From Aquitalea aquatilis (lineage in GTDB: Bacteria > Pseudomonadota > Gammaproteobacteria > Burkholderiales > Chromobacteriaceae), in the NCBI RefSeq assembly GCF_005155025.1, contig NZ_CP039731.1, forward strand, positions 868,001 to 932,000: DNA of 64,000 nucleotides. Direction: 5' to 3'. Position numbers and translations under genes: made by a program. Numbering within the stretch: position 1 is the first letter of the stretch; every line of letters starts with the position of its first letter. The notes beneath the pieces were generated by a model, which did not search any database, was not told the origin of the DNA, and saw only the letters and a program-made list of their open reading frames with translations. Below are positions 9,379-18,753 of the stretch, piece by piece.

Positions 9379-10020
9379 TTAAACACTGCCGTCCCATGCC
9401 AGGAAGTTCTTCATCATCTGAAGTCCGGCACGGTGGCTCTTTTCGGTATGAAATTGCGTCGCAAAGATATTGCCACGCCCGACGATACAGGAAAACCTGT
9501 CCGGGTACTCACTTTCCGCCAGCGTCAGCGCCGCATCGGCCGGGGCGAAGTGGTAACTATGGACAAAATAGAAACGCTCGCCATCCTCGATCCCGGCAAA
9601 CAGCGGATGGGATACGGTCTGGTAAACACGGTTCCAGCCCATGTGCGGCACCTTGAGGCGCTCGCCAGCGGCGTCTGTCAGGTTAGCCGAAAAGCGGACC
9701 ACATTGCCCGGAAACAAGCCAAGTCCGGGGGTATCGCCTTCTTCACTGTGCTGGAAAAGCAACTGGGCACCCACGCAGATGCCAAAAAACGGCTTGGTCT
9801 GCGTGGTTTCACGTACGGCCTCGGCCAGACCGTAGCTGTTCAGCTCGCGCATGCAGTCCGGCATGGCACCCTGGCCGGGAAACACCACCTTGTCCGCCTT
9901 GACGATGGCTTCCGGGTCGCGGCTGAGGAAAATATCCGCCCCGGTTTCATTGACTGCCTGGATGGACTTGAGCACCGAGTGCAGATTGCCCATGCCATAG
10001 TCGATTACTGCGACTTTCAT
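9379..10020 (-). CDS. hisH: Imidazole glycerol phosphate synthase amidotransferase HisH
   Basis: Glutaminase subunit feeding ammonia to HisF. The 213-residue class I amidotransferase has the PGQGAMPDCMREL oxyanion strand, the nucleophile Cys in FFGICVGAQLLF, and the His/Glu of the triad in ATQFHTEKSH. Two adjacent ATG codons occur (10018-10020 and 10021-10023); AGGGG lies 4 bases before the inner one and only 1 base before the outer, so I chose the inner. Confidence 0.95.
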   Translation of the reverse strand: MKVAVIDYGMGNLHSVLKSIQAVNETGADIFLSRDPEAIVKADKVVFPGQGAMPDCMRELNSYGLAEAVRETTQTKPFFGICVGAQLLFQHSEEGDTPGLGLFPGNVVRFSANLTDAAGERLKVPHMGWNRVYQTVSHPLFAGIEDGERFYFVHSYHFAPADAALTLAESEYPDRFSCIVGRGNIFATQFHTEKSHRAGLQMMKNFLAWDGSV

Positions 10021-10057
10021 CATGCCCCTAACTGTTCCGGTGGAGATGGCCTGCGGC

Positions 10058-10651
10058 TCAGGCCGTCAGCGTGCCCTTGGTGGACGGTGTGGCACCACCC
10101 ATGCGTTCGTCCACTTCACAGGCCATGCGCAGTGCGCGGCCAAAGGCCTTGAAGATGGTTTCGGCCTGGTGATGGCTGTTCACACCGCGCAGATTGTCGA
10201 TATGCAGCGTCACCATGCTGTGGTTGATGAAACCATGGAAAAACTCGGAGAACAGATCGACATCAAACTGGCCGATGCTGGCGCGGGTGTAATCAACGTT
10301 GTACACCAGGCCGGGACGGCCGGAGAGGTCGATCACCACGCGGCTGAGCGCTTCGTCCAGCGGCACATAGGCATGGCCGTAACGGCGGATGCCTTTTTTG
10401 TCACCAATGGCCTTGGCAAAGGCCTGGCCCAGCGTGATGCCGATGTCTTCCACCGTGTGGTGGGCATCGATGTGCAAATCACCCTTGGCGACGATGTCCA
10501 GGTCGATCAGGCCGTGGCGGGCGATCTGGTCCATCATGTGGTCGAGAAAAGGCACGCCGGTATCAAAATGGCTGCGGCCATTACCATCCAGATTGATGGT
10601 GACGGTGATCTGGGTTTCCAGGGTATTGCGGGTAACGGATGCGGTTCTCAT
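10058..10651 (-). CDS. hisB: Imidazoleglycerol-phosphate dehydratase HisB
   Basis: Sixth step of histidine synthesis. The 197-residue form contains only the dehydratase, without the phosphatase domain found in enterobacterial HisB, so histidinol phosphatase must be encoded elsewhere. Metal-binding motifs [13 protein letters not shown] and HHTVEDIGI are present, and the C-terminal [13 protein letters not shown] and [11 protein letters not shown] motifs are complete. The start [10 protein letters not shown] (ATG 10649-10651) lies 4 bases past the hisC stop. Confidence 0.96.
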   Translation of the reverse strand: MRTASVTRNTLETQITVTINLDGNGRSHFDTGVPFLDHMMDQIARHGLIDLDIVAKGDLHIDAHHTVEDIGITLGQAFAKAIGDKKGIRRYGHAYVPLDEALSRVVIDLSGRPGLVYNVDYTRASIGQFDVDLFSEFFHGFINHSMVTLHIDNLRGVNSHHQAETIFKAFGRALRMACEVDERMGGATPSTKGTLTA

Positions 10652-10655
10652 GATT

Positions 10656-11726
10656 TCAGGCAAAGTAGCGGTCCAGTGCGGCAAGCACGGCCGTGTTTTC
10701 TTCCGGGCTGCCCACCGTCAGGCGCAGGCAGTTGTCGAGCAGCGGGTGGCTGCCATGCAAGTTCTTGATCAGGATGCCATTTTTCTTCAGCCATGCAAAC
10801 AGCTGACCGGCATCCGGCACCCGTAGCGTGATGAAATTGGCTTGCGAATCAAAAACGGTAGTCGCTGCAAACTGGCGCAGGGCCTGCAACAGGCGCTGGC
10901 GTTCGTCGCGCAGGGTTTGCGCCTGCTGCATGAACACATCCAGGTGGCGCAGCGCGAAACGGGCGGCGGCCTGGGTCAGCACATTGATGTTGTAGGGCGG
11001 GCGCACCTTGTCCAGCTCGTCCATCCATTCGGCAGGACCGGCAGCATAACCCAGGCGCAGGCCGGCCAGGCCCAGCTTGGACAGGGTGCGCATGACCAGC
11101 AGATTCGGCCGGCTGCCCGCCAGATCCATCAGGCTGTCGCTGGCAAAAGCCTGATAGGCCTCATCCACCACCACCAGGCCCGGCGCTGCATCCAGCACGG
11201 CCAGCACTTGCTCGCGGGCAAATTGGGGGCCGGTAGGATTATTCGGGTAGGACAGGAACACCACCGCCGGCTGCTGGCTGGCAATCGCCGCCAGCAGGGC
11301 CGGCAGATCAAGGCTGAAATCGGCATGCAGCGGTACACCCACGTACTGCAAGCCGGAGAACAGCGCATTCATGCGGTACATGACGAAGGACGGCTCCAGC
11401 ACCAGCATCACCGCGCCGGGCCGGGCCAGCGCCTGGCTGATCAGGGTAATGATTTCGTCCGAGCCATTGCCCAGCAGCACGCTGGCGGCGGCTGGGATGT
11501 CAAACGCAGCCTTGAGTTCGTCCTTGAGGCCGCCGCCATGCGGGTCGGGATAGCGGTTGATGGCGACATCGGCCAGGCATTGCCCCAGTTCGGCGCGCAG
11601 TGCGGCCGGCAAGGCATAGGGGTTTTCCATGGCGTCCAGCTTGAGCAGGCCGGCGGCATCAGATACATGGTAGGCCTTGATTCCGGTTATTTCCGGACGG
11701 ACCAGTTGCTTGGCAGTCAATGTCAT
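10656..11726 (-). CDS. hisC: Histidinol-phosphate aminotransferase HisC
   Basis: PLP enzyme converting imidazole-acetol phosphate to histidinol phosphate. The 356-residue fold-type I protein contains [21 protein letters not shown] (cofactor Asp) and [14 protein letters not shown] with the Schiff-base Lys. An ATG at 11724-11726 is preferred to a GTG one codon earlier. hisB follows after 4 bases. A terminator (11878-11908) separates it from hisD, so a promoter in 11727-11877 is expected. Confidence 0.93.
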   Translation of the reverse strand: MTLTAKQLVRPEITGIKAYHVSDAAGLLKLDAMENPYALPAALRAELGQCLADVAINRYPDPHGGGLKDELKAAFDIPAAASVLLGNGSDEIITLISQALARPGAVMLVLEPSFVMYRMNALFSGLQYVGVPLHADFSLDLPALLAAIASQQPAVVFLSYPNNPTGPQFAREQVLAVLDAAPGLVVVDEAYQAFASDSLMDLAGSRPNLLVMRTLSKLGLAGLRLGYAAGPAEWMDELDKVRPPYNINVLTQAAARFALRHLDVFMQQAQTLRDERQRLLQALRQFAATTVFDSQANFITLRVPDAGQLFAWLKKNGILIKNLHGSHPLLDNCLRLTVGSPEENTAVLAALDRYFA

Positions 11727-11877
11727 CACGATGGGGCTGTAGCGGTCATGGCGACCGGGCCAGCCATGCAGGTCAACAGGGGGCGTTGTCGGGACAACGC
11801 AGCAGGGGGCTATCCTACCGTGTTCGGCCCGTTTGGGCTACCCGGCCATGCCACGCGGATCCGGCGGCGGGGCCGGC

Positions 11878-11908
11878 AAAAACATGGCCAGACGCTGTCT
11901 GGCCATGT
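11878..11908 (-). terminator. Intrinsic terminator between hisD and hisC
   Basis: A perfect 12-bp stem (11882-11893 with 11897-11908, loop GCT) is followed on the minus strand by five T. It lies 25 bases past the hisD stop and splits hisG-hisD from hisC and the genes after it. The remainder of 11727-11932 contains no supported ORF. Confidence 0.75.
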
Positions 11909-11932
11909 GCGCAGCAGGATAATCTGGCAGCC

Positions 11933-13225
11933 TCAGGGCTCCAGACGCAGCTCGGCGGCGCGGGCGTGGGCGGTCAGGCCTTCGCCATGCGCCAGTACGC
12001 TGGCGATCTTGCCCAGCTTCTGTGCTCCTGCCGCAGAAACACGGATCAGGCTGGAGCGCTTCTGGAAGTCGTACACCCCCAGCGGGCTGGCAAAACGCGC
12101 CGTGCGGCTGGTCGGCAACACATGGTTGGGGCCGGCACAGTAGTCGCCCAGGCTTTCCGAGGTAAAGCGGCCCATGAAGATGGCACCGGCGTGGCGCAAC
12201 AGCGGCAGTTGCTGTTCCGGCTCGCTGACCGACAATTCCAGATGTTCCGGCGCGATGTAGTTGGCAATCTCGCAGGCTTCGGCCAGATCGCGCACCTGGA
12301 TCAGCGCACCACGGTTGCCCAGGCTGGCTTCGATAATGGCGCGACGCGGCATGGTCGGCAGCAGCTTTTCGATGCTGGCTTCCACTGCGGCAATGTACTC
12401 GGCCGACGGACACAGCAGGATGGCCTGGGCGATTTCGTCGTGCTCGGCCTGGCTGAACAGGTCCATGGCGATCCAGTCGGCCGGGGTGTTGCCATCGCAG
12501 ATCACCAGGATCTCGGACGGGCCGGCCACCATGTCGATGCCCACCACGCCAAATACCCGGCGCTTGGCAGCGGCTACATAGGCATTGCCCGGACCGGTGA
12601 TCTTGTCCACCTGCGGAATGGTGGCCGTGCCATAGGCCAGCGCGGCCACGGCCTGTGCGCCGCCACAGGTGAACACCTTGTCCACACCCGCGATAAAGGC
12701 GGCAGCCAGCACCAGATCATTGCGCTCGCCCTGCGGGGTGGGCACCACCATGATGATTTCGCCCACGCCAGCCACCTTGGCCGGCATGGCATTCATCAGC
12801 ACCGAACTGGGATAGGCGGCCTTGCCACCGGGCACATAGATGCCGACGCGGTCCAGCGGCGTCACCTGCTGACCCAGCAGCGTGCCGTCTTCGTCTTCGT
12901 AGCTCCAGGAGTGGGCCAGCTGCTTCTCGTGGTAACGGCGCACGCGTTCGGCAGCGGCGCTCAGCGCCTGTTGCACCTCGGCCGGCAAACGGTGCCAGGC
13001 GGCTTCCAGCTGTTCGCGCGACAGGGTGAGATCGGCCATGGAGGTGGCCTGCATGCGGTCGAAGCGGTTGGTGTACTCCAGCACGGCAGCATCGCCACGC
13101 GCCTTGACGTCATCACAGATGGCGGCAACCGCGCTGTCCACCGCCGGGTCCTGCGCGGTTTCAAAAGCCAGCAGGGCTTGCAATTGCTGCTGGAAATCAG
13201 CTTGGGTAGAAGACAGTTTCAGCAT
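11933..13225 (-). CDS. hisD: Histidinol dehydrogenase HisD
   Basis: Final enzyme of histidine synthesis: zinc-dependent oxidation of histidinol to histidine with two NAD. The 430-residue protein has the family signature from [14 protein letters not shown] to [16 protein letters not shown], including the catalytic Glu/His pair near IAPEHLEL, and zinc-ligand patterns. It follows hisG by 17 bases. Confidence 0.96.
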   Translation of the reverse strand: MLKLSSTQADFQQQLQALLAFETAQDPAVDSAVAAICDDVKARGDAAVLEYTNRFDRMQATSMADLTLSREQLEAAWHRLPAEVQQALSAAAERVRRYHEKQLAHSWSYEDEDGTLLGQQVTPLDRVGIYVPGGKAAYPSSVLMNAMPAKVAGVGEIIMVVPTPQGERNDLVLAAAFIAGVDKVFTCGGAQAVAALAYGTATIPQVDKITGPGNAYVAAAKRRVFGVVGIDMVAGPSEILVICDGNTPADWIAMDLFSQAEHDEIAQAILLCPSAEYIAAVEASIEKLLPTMPRRAIIEASLGNRGALIQVRDLAEACEIANYIAPEHLELSVSEPEQQLPLLRHAGAIFMGRFTSESLGDYCAGPNHVLPTSRTARFASPLGVYDFQKRSSLIRVSAAGAQKLGKIASVLAHGEGLTAHARAAELRLEP

Positions 13226-13242
13226 GGGATTCCGTTCCTGCC

Positions 13243-13884
13243 TTATGCCGGCACGGCAGAGGCAAAGGCATCCAGCACCGGCTGGATGCGGTCGTATTTG
13301 AGTTTGAGCGCAGCCTGATTCACCACCAGCCGCGAGCTGATGTCGATGATGTGTTCGACAGCAACCAGATTATTGGCACGCAGCGTGCCACCGGTGGACA
13401 CCAGATCGACGATGGCATCGGCCAGGCCTACCAGCGGTGCCAGCTCCATCGAGCCGTACAACTTGATGATGTCCACATGCACACCCTTGGCGGCAAAATG
13501 CTCGCGCGCAATCTTGGGATACTTGGTGGCGATTTTCAGTCGGGCGCCCTGGCGCACGGCGTTCTGGTAGTCGAAGCCGTTTTCCACTGCCACCATCATC
13601 TTGCACTTGGCGATATTCAGGTCCAGCGGCTGGTACAGGCCATCACCGCCGTGTTCGATCAGCACATCGCGGCCGGCGATGCCCAGATCGGCAGCGCCGT
13701 ACTGTACATAGGTGGGGACATCGGAGGCTCTTACAATCACCAGGCGCACGTCTTCATGGTTGGTGCCGATAATGAGCTTGCGCGAGGATTCCGGATCTTC
13801 CGCCGGAACAATGCCGGCGGCAGCCAGCAGGGGCAGGGTTTCTTCAAAGATGCGCCCTTTGGACAGGGCAATAGTCAGGGTCAT
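13243..13884 (-). CDS. hisG: ATP phosphoribosyltransferase HisG, short form
   Basis: First committed step of histidine synthesis: joins ATP and PRPP. The 213-residue length is that of the short HisG form, which lacks the C-terminal regulatory domain and needs HisZ for activity and feedback inhibition. hisZ is not in this window. The start [12 protein letters not shown] (ATG 13882-13884) fits the family; the PRPP-binding region ([14 protein letters not shown]) is intact. A longer reading would extend into the ycgR-like gene. Confidence 0.95.
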   Translation of the reverse strand: MTLTIALSKGRIFEETLPLLAAAGIVPAEDPESSRKLIIGTNHEDVRLVIVRASDVPTYVQYGAADLGIAGRDVLIEHGGDGLYQPLDLNIAKCKMMVAVENGFDYQNAVRQGARLKIATKYPKIAREHFAAKGVHVDIIKLYGSMELAPLVGLADAIVDLVSTGGTLRANNLVAVEHIIDISSRLVVNQAALKLKYDRIQPVLDAFASAVPA

Positions 13885-13924
13885 GATATTAAGCAGGCAA
13901 TAGGGAAAAGAAGGGAAACCGTCA

Positions 13925-14689
13925 TCAGCCGACCAGGGCGCGCCGTTCGCGCTCCAGCTGGCCGACATAACGCTGCACCAGCGTTTCCGACGACGGAGTC
14001 ATATTGAGAAAGGCGCAACCGGCACGGACGGCTTCATTGCCGTTGCGCAGCTGGGTGGTCAGGCGGTGGCGGATTTCGATGCCCACCCGCAAACTGCCCA
14101 GCGGTTTCAATTCGAATGAACAATTCTGGTATTTCTGGCCCAGATCAAAACCGGGCGCATGCGCTGCCGGCAGCCACAGGCTGCAGCCACCCAGGCTGAT
14201 GTCGAACAGCACCAGATCCAGCGGCCGGCCGGGGTAATCGGCAATATGGCAGCTGACCGGATTGCTGACCGGGGTCTGGATGCGGAAAAACTCGCGCCGC
14301 TGCAGCTTGATCACCTGCTCGGGCAGGTCCACTTCGAAGGCCGGGCCGCTGTCCAGCATGACCTTGCGGGCAGCGGTGGTGACAAACTGGGTCTTGACCC
14401 CGTCCGGCGAGCAGACAAACACATTGCGTTCGCTGGCGAGCAGTTGTTCATTGGTGGCCGGATCAGCCCCCCAGTCGAGCAACAACACGCCGCGCTTGGC
14501 ATCCACCTCCAGAAAGCGGGTGAGAATGAAGGTTTTTCCCTTGTTGGAAAACACCGTCACCATATGCCCGGACCTGGCGATAGACGCCAGATGATGCACG
14601 ACCTCAACCGGGGTGGCCAGGATATACCTGGTCATATCGGGCTGGGCATGGTCGCTGTGCAGCATACCGGGGTTGTTGTCTTCGCTCAC
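13925..14689 (-). CDS. YcgR-type flagellar brake protein with PilZ domain
   Basis: The 254-residue protein has an N-terminal YcgR-like domain (about 20-125) and a C-terminal PilZ domain. The c-di-GMP-binding RREFFR motif (about residue 132) and DISLGG motif are intact. YcgR proteins slow the flagellar motor when c-di-GMP is high. Located 40 bases before hisG on the same strand, perhaps by read-through; the his linkage has no evident functional meaning. A c-di-GMP receptor here is notable with a LapA-like adhesin 14 kb away, but no direct link is shown. Confidence 0.85.
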   Translation of the reverse strand: MSEDNNPGMLHSDHAQPDMTRYILATPVEVVHHLASIARSGHMVTVFSNKGKTFILTRFLEVDAKRGVLLLDWGADPATNEQLLASERNVFVCSPDGVKTQFVTTAARKVMLDSGPAFEVDLPEQVIKLQRREFFRIQTPVSNPVSCHIADYPGRPLDLVLFDISLGGCSLWLPAAHAPGFDLGQKYQNCSFELKPLGSLRVGIEIRHRLTTQLRNGNEAVRAGCAFLNMTPSSETLVQRYVGQLERERRALVG

Positions 14690-14735
14690 GATGGGCGCTT
14701 CTTTCCGCAGTCAAAGATGGATGATTGCCTGAATT

Positions 14736-15326
14736 CTAGCGTAACAGCTGACGAATATCATGAGTCAGGCTGTCTGCCGGCGTGGCATAAGCCTCATAAA
14801 CCCGTAATTTTCCGCTTTTGTCGAACAGATAGGAGCCGGCACTGTGGTCTACCGTGTAAGCGCCACCCGGCACGGCCACTTTCTGCGCCACCACCTTGTA
14901 GGCTGATTTGACCTGCTCGATCTGCGCCGTGCTGCCGGTAAGGCCGACAAAACGGGAGTCGAAGTGCGGCACATAGCCGGCCAGTACCGCCGTGGTATCA
15001 CGCTCCGGGTCAACCGTGACAAACAATACCTGCACCTTGTCAGCGTCCGGCCCCAGCTTTTTCATGACTGTGGCGTATTCCAGCATGGTGGTGGGGCAGA
15101 CATCCGGACAATGGGTATAGCCGAAGAACAGCGCGACCACCTTGCTGGAGAAGTCGGACAGCTTGCGCGGCTGGCCCAGGTGGTCGGTCAGGCTGAAATC
15201 GCCGCCCAGCTGGGTATCGCTCATGTCCGTGCCTTTGAGATCCAGCTTGGGGGCCGCCGGCGGCGCGCAGGCAGCCAGTGCGGCAAACAGCATGAACAGG
15301 GAAAGCAAACGTAGCAGATGGCGCAT
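14736..15326 (-). CDS. SCO1/SenC-family copper chaperone lipoprotein
   Basis: The 196-residue thioredoxin-fold protein inserts copper into the CuA centre of cytochrome oxidase. It has a lipoprotein signal (LFAALAAC), the copper-binding CPDVC motif and the distal His in VDHSAGSYLF. The start overlaps the ctaB stop by one base. It is the last gene of the cox cluster, matching its assembly role. Confidence 0.93.
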   Translation of the reverse strand: MRHLLRLLSLFMLFAALAACAPPAAPKLDLKGTDMSDTQLGGDFSLTDHLGQPRKLSDFSSKVVALFFGYTHCPDVCPTTMLEYATVMKKLGPDADKVQVLFVTVDPERDTTAVLAGYVPHFDSRFVGLTGSTAQIEQVKSAYKVVAQKVAVPGGAYTVDHSAGSYLFDKSGKLRVYEAYATPADSLTHDIRQLLR

Positions 15327-16228
15327 CAGGAAACCGGTAGCAGACAGTAATGATCGGACAGCATCGCGGCAAACAGCCAGGTCAGATACCAGATCGACCA
15401 GGAAAAGGTGCGGCGAGCCAAGGCGTCAGCATACTGACGATGCAGTTGCACAGCAAGAAACAAGAAGCGTCCGTCCAGTGCCAGCGCAGCCAGCAGATAC
15501 AGCCAGCCGGCCACGCCCAGCGCCACCGGCAACAGGGTGACGGCAGTCAGCAGCAGGGTGTACAGCAGAATGGACAAGGTGGTGAAACCTTGGCCATGCG
15601 TCAGCGGCAGCATGGGCAGGCCGGCGCGGGCGTAGTCGGCACGCCGGTACAGCGCCAGCGCCCAGAAGTGCGGCGGTGTCCAGGTGTAGATGATCAACAG
15701 CAGCAACAGCGCATGCGGGCTGACCTGCCCGGTCATCGCCGTCCAGCCCAGTAGTGGCGGCATGGCCCCGCTGATGCCACCGATGACGATGTTTTGCGGT
15801 GTGTACGGTTTCAGCAGCAGGGTATACACCAGTGCATAGGCCAGCAGAGTGGCCAGCGTCAGCCAGGCGGTCAGCGCATTGACCCAGCCCCACAGCAGCA
15901 GCATGCCACCGCCGCCCAGCAGCAAGGCCAGCAGCAGGGTTTCACCGCGCCCGGCGCTGCCCCGCGCCGTGGCACGCCAGGCGGTACGCAGCATGCGGGC
16001 ATCCAGCGCACGCTCCAGCAGGCAGTTGAGCATCGCCGCCGCACCAGCCATCAGCGCAATACCCAAGGTGGCCGGCAATAGCAGCCGCAGCGCCGGCAGC
16101 GCTGGCTGCGACAGCAACATGCCGATCACGGCACAGAACACGATCAGCGCCACCACGCGCGGCTTGGCCAGCTGCAACATGGCCAGCGCATGCGCATATC
16201 CCGATTGCAGCCTCATACTGGCAGACAT
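15326..16228 (-). CDS. ctaB: Protoheme IX farnesyltransferase (heme O synthase)
   Basis: Adds the farnesyl group to heme b, the first step to heme A. The UbiA-family membrane protein (300 residues from ATG 16226-16228, MSASMRLQSG) has the LAKPRVVALIV start and conserved loops. Upstream in-frame sequence overlaps ctaA and is not needed. The second Asp-rich motif region is represented by YTWTPPHFWALAL. The first motif, usually DxxxD, reads ALDARMLRTAWR, slightly unusual. It lies between ctaA and sco. Confidence 0.92.
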   Translation of the reverse strand: MSASMRLQSGYAHALAMLQLAKPRVVALIVFCAVIGMLLSQPALPALRLLLPATLGIALMAGAAAMLNCLLERALDARMLRTAWRATARGSAGRGETLLLALLLGGGGMLLLWGWVNALTAWLTLATLLAYALVYTLLLKPYTPQNIVIGGISGAMPPLLGWTAMTGQVSPHALLLLLIIYTWTPPHFWALALYRRADYARAGLPMLPLTHGQGFTTLSILLYTLLLTAVTLLPVALGVAGWLYLLAALALDGRFLFLAVQLHRQYADALARRTFSWSIWYLTWLFAAMLSDHYCLLPVS

Positions 16229-16251
16229 GGCCGTGCTCCCTCTCGCCCGTT

Positions 16252-17277
16252 TCACTGTCGGCGCGACAGCATGCCACCGCGCCAGGCTTGGCCTGGCCTG
16301 CTGTGGCTCTGCCAGCCCAGCCAGCTCTTTCGCAGCGGACGATAGCCGGCCTCCGGCACGGGCAGGCGGCACAGCAGGATGCAGCTGCTCGCCAGCAGCA
16401 GCATGGCCCCGACATGATGGGCCAGCGCCAGCGGCAAGGGGTGTAGCCACAACACATTGGCTACGCCCAACAGCAGTTGCAGCAGAGCAAGCGCCATGAG
16501 CAGCCGCAGCTGTTGGCGCAGGCCGGGGCAAGACCACAAGCGCCAGCACAGCAGGCCCAGCACCAGCGTCACCAGCAGTGCGCCCAGCCGGTGCAGCCAG
16601 TGCATGGCTACCAGGCTGGCCATGGGCAAGGCCCCGCTCCGCAACACAAAGGCGTCAGCAAGCGACGATAGTGGCCACCCGCTGCCGTTGCAGCCGGGAA
16701 AGCCCTGGCAGGCCAGGGCCGCCTGATGGGACGACACCCAGCCGCCCAGCGCAATCTGCCCCACCAGCACAAGCAGCCACAGCCACGCCAGCCTGCGCTG
16801 GCCCGCCGTCACCCGCACACCCGGCCAGTGGCTGCCAACAGCCTGCCACAGCAACAAGGCCAGCAGGCTCATGCCCAGCAGCAGATGGGCGGTGACCACC
16901 AACGGCTGCAGCCGCATGGTGACCGTCAACATGCCTAAGCCCGCCTGCAAGGCCAACAGAAGCAGCAGCAAGCCAGCGACACGCCGCTGCCGGCCACTGC
17001 GCCAGGCCTGCAGCGCCTGCCACAGGATCAACAGCCCCAGACTGCCCGCCAGATAGCGATGCAGCATTTCCTTCCAGGCCTTGTCGGGGCTGACCGGGCC
17101 ATCCGGCTGCAACTGCATGGCCTGCTCGATGGCCACAGCAGCATGCGCCGGGCTGAGCCGGCCGTAACAACCCGGCCAGTCCGGGCAGCCGAGGCCAGCA
17201 TCGGACAAACGCACATAAGCCCCCAGCGGCAGCACCACACAGGCCAGCAACAGGGCCAGCCAGGCCAGTTTCCTCAT
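16252..17277 (-). CDS. ctaA: Heme A synthase, COX15/CtaA family
   Basis: Oxidises the C8 methyl of heme O to make heme A. The eight-helix membrane protein (341 residues) has conserved heme-ligand His residues in EMLHRYLAG, TAHLLLGM, MHWLHRLGA and AHHVGAM. ATG 17275-17277 (MRKLAWLA) is chosen because GGAGG lies 5 bases upstream. The C-terminal tail after the last helix (residues about 310-341) is polar and not conserved in my view. Confidence 0.92.
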   Translation of the reverse strand: MRKLAWLALLLACVVLPLGAYVRLSDAGLGCPDWPGCYGRLSPAHAAVAIEQAMQLQPDGPVSPDKAWKEMLHRYLAGSLGLLILWQALQAWRSGRQRRVAGLLLLLLALQAGLGMLTVTMRLQPLVVTAHLLLGMSLLALLLWQAVGSHWPGVRVTAGQRRLAWLWLLVLVGQIALGGWVSSHQAALACQGFPGCNGSGWPLSSLADAFVLRSGALPMASLVAMHWLHRLGALLVTLVLGLLCWRLWSCPGLRQQLRLLMALALLQLLLGVANVLWLHPLPLALAHHVGAMLLLASSCILLCRLPVPEAGYRPLRKSWLGWQSHSRPGQAWRGGMLSRRQ

Positions 17278-17320
17278 TGCGGCCTCCTTGCTGCCGGCCA
17301 CAGCCGGCGGCTGTACGGCA

Positions 17321-17827
17321 TCATCCCAAGCCGTTGTTTACCTTCATCAGCTGCTGTACTTCCTTGATGATCTTGTCCGGCCGCAGCCCGTCCGGGTAAA
17401 ACAGCACCTGGTTGCCCAGCGGGTCGATCAGGTAAAAACCATCGGCCCTGACCGGCAAGCGGTTGGTCGCCACCGCCAGCTGTATAAAACCCTCTGCCAC
17501 AGCCGGTGCGGCGGCGCTGTACAACAGCACCCGGCGCAAGCGGCCGGCGGCCTCACCCTGGGCCAAATGGATCTGCCGCATGGTGAACAGACGCTGCTGA
17601 CATGCCTGCTCGCAACGGCCCTGAAACTGGCTGACCAGCACCCACTGCTTGCCGGGCCAGTCTGCGCGGCTGGCGGCGGCAAAGGACTGGGTCGGCAGCA
17701 GTTCCCCGGCGCTTTTACCCCCTGCCGGCGGCCAGTAGTGATAGCTGAACCAGGCCGCCAGCAGGGGCAGCAGGCAGAGTAGCAAGATCAGCAGCAACAC
17801 CAGCCGGCTGTAGCGTCCCGTATTCAT
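17321..17827 (-). CDS. Small membrane-anchored protein of the cox cluster, SCO-like
   Basis: The 168-residue protein has one N-terminal membrane helix (RLVLLLILLLCLLPLLAAW) and a periplasmic domain with a pair of Cys residues (CEQACQQR). The LLPTQSF start and DPLGNQVLFYP end resemble the thioredoxin-like fold of SCO proteins, but the CxxxC motif is only loosely kept. Similar small genes occur between surf1 and ctaA in betaproteobacterial cox clusters, and a role in oxidase assembly is likely. ATG 17825-17827 overlaps the surf1 stop (ATGA) and follows GGAGGG. Confidence 0.7.
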   Translation of the reverse strand: MNTGRYSRLVLLLILLLCLLPLLAAWFSYHYWPPAGGKSAGELLPTQSFAAASRADWPGKQWVLVSQFQGRCEQACQQRLFTMRQIHLAQGEAAGRLRRVLLYSAAAPAVAEGFIQLAVATNRLPVRADGFYLIDPLGNQVLFYPDGLRPDKIIKEVQQLMKVNNGLG

Positions 17828-18543
17828 CGCACCCTCCATCGCCCTGGCCATTGCCATGGCCGCAGCAAGAGCAGCAGGCATAGCGCCAGCACCGCCCATT
17901 GCAGGGCATAGGCAAAATGTCGCTGTGCCGACAGTGCTGGCTGCAGCGGCCACGCCTGCAAACCGGGCAGTGCTGGCTGCAACACCAGCACCCCCTGCCG
18001 CCAGCGGCCCGGATACGCCTGCGGCAAAGCCGCCACGGCCACCTGATCCACCCGGCCGGCAATGCCCGACTGCGCGCCGGGCAAGGTCCAGCGCGCATGC
18101 CACGGCAGCCACTGCCCGCGCAACAGCGGTGGCAGCGACAAGGAGGGTTGCGGCCGGGAATCGGCCAGCCAGCCCAGGTCGAGCAGCAGCATGCTGTCAT
18201 CCGCCAGCCGTACCGGCAGCAGCAGCCTTGCTCCCGGCTGCTCGTCCAGCAGGCTGTTGGCCAGCAGGATCACCGCCCCCTGCGGGCGGACCCCAGCCAT
18301 GCTGTGGCGGGAATAGTCCGGGGCCTGGGCCAGTGGCACAGCGGACCACGACTGCGCCGGCTGGCTGGCAGCCTGTGCCAGCGCCTGTTCGCGCTGCCAT
18401 GCGTCCATGCCGCGCAGCCCCTGCCAGCAGGCCAATACAAAAGGTAACAACACACATAGCAACAGAAGCCCACGATTGCGCTTTTTGCCACTAGACTGAA
18501 AGCATGTTTTTGCAGGCGCAGCAGCACCGGAGGGCTCAGCCAT
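17824..18543 (-). CDS. SURF1-family cytochrome oxidase assembly protein
   Basis: The 239-residue inner-membrane protein has two helices, one near the N-terminus (LLLLCVLLPFVLACWQGL) and one at the C-terminus, around a periplasmic domain with the SURF1 pattern LLLDLGWLADSRP and HFAYALQW. SURF1 proteins help place heme A in subunit I. The ATG at 18541-18543 lies on the same CATG as the start of the divergent DUF2909 gene. It has a weak ribosome binding site, so ATG 18553-18555 is an alternative. Confidence 0.8.
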   Translation of the reverse strand: MAEPSGAAAPAKTCFQSSGKKRNRGLLLLCVLLPFVLACWQGLRGMDAWQREQALAQAASQPAQSWSAVPLAQAPDYSRHSMAGVRPQGAVILLANSLLDEQPGARLLLPVRLADDSMLLLDLGWLADSRPQPSLSLPPLLRGQWLPWHARWTLPGAQSGIAGRVDQVAVAALPQAYPGRWRQGVLVLQPALPGLQAWPLQPALSAQRHFAYALQWAVLALCLLLLLRPWQWPGRWRVR

Positions 18544-18742
18544 GAAAATCGTCATCGTCTTTTTGCTTGCCTGCATCGTGCTGGCCCTGTTCTGGGGGCT
18601 ATCCGGCCTGCTCAAGGCCGAGTCCGGTTCGCAGCGGCTGATCCGTTCGCTGACCTTGCGGCTGGGCTTGTCCATTGGTCTGTTCATCCTGCTGTTGCTG
18701 GGTGTGCTGTTTGGCTGGTGGCGTCCCCATCAGCCCAGCTAG
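18542..18742 (+). CDS. DUF2909 twin-transmembrane small protein
   Basis: The 66-residue protein consists of two membrane helices (IVIVFLLACIVLALFWGL and GLSIGLFILLLLGVLF) joined by a short basic loop. GGAGGG lies 7 bases before ATG 18542. It is the only plus-strand gene in the cox cluster, wedged between surf1 and coxIII. Such twin-transmembrane proteins are often found at this place in betaproteobacteria; the function is unknown, possibly oxidase assembly. Confidence 0.75.
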   Translation: MKIVIVFLLACIVLALFWGLSGLLKAESGSQRLIRSLTLRLGLSIGLFILLLLGVLFGWWRPHQPS

Positions 18743-18753
18743 GCTGGCTGCAT

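Noticed and set aside
11720-13318. A 532-codon plus-strand frame
   Set aside because: It is antisense to hisD and has no recognisable domain.
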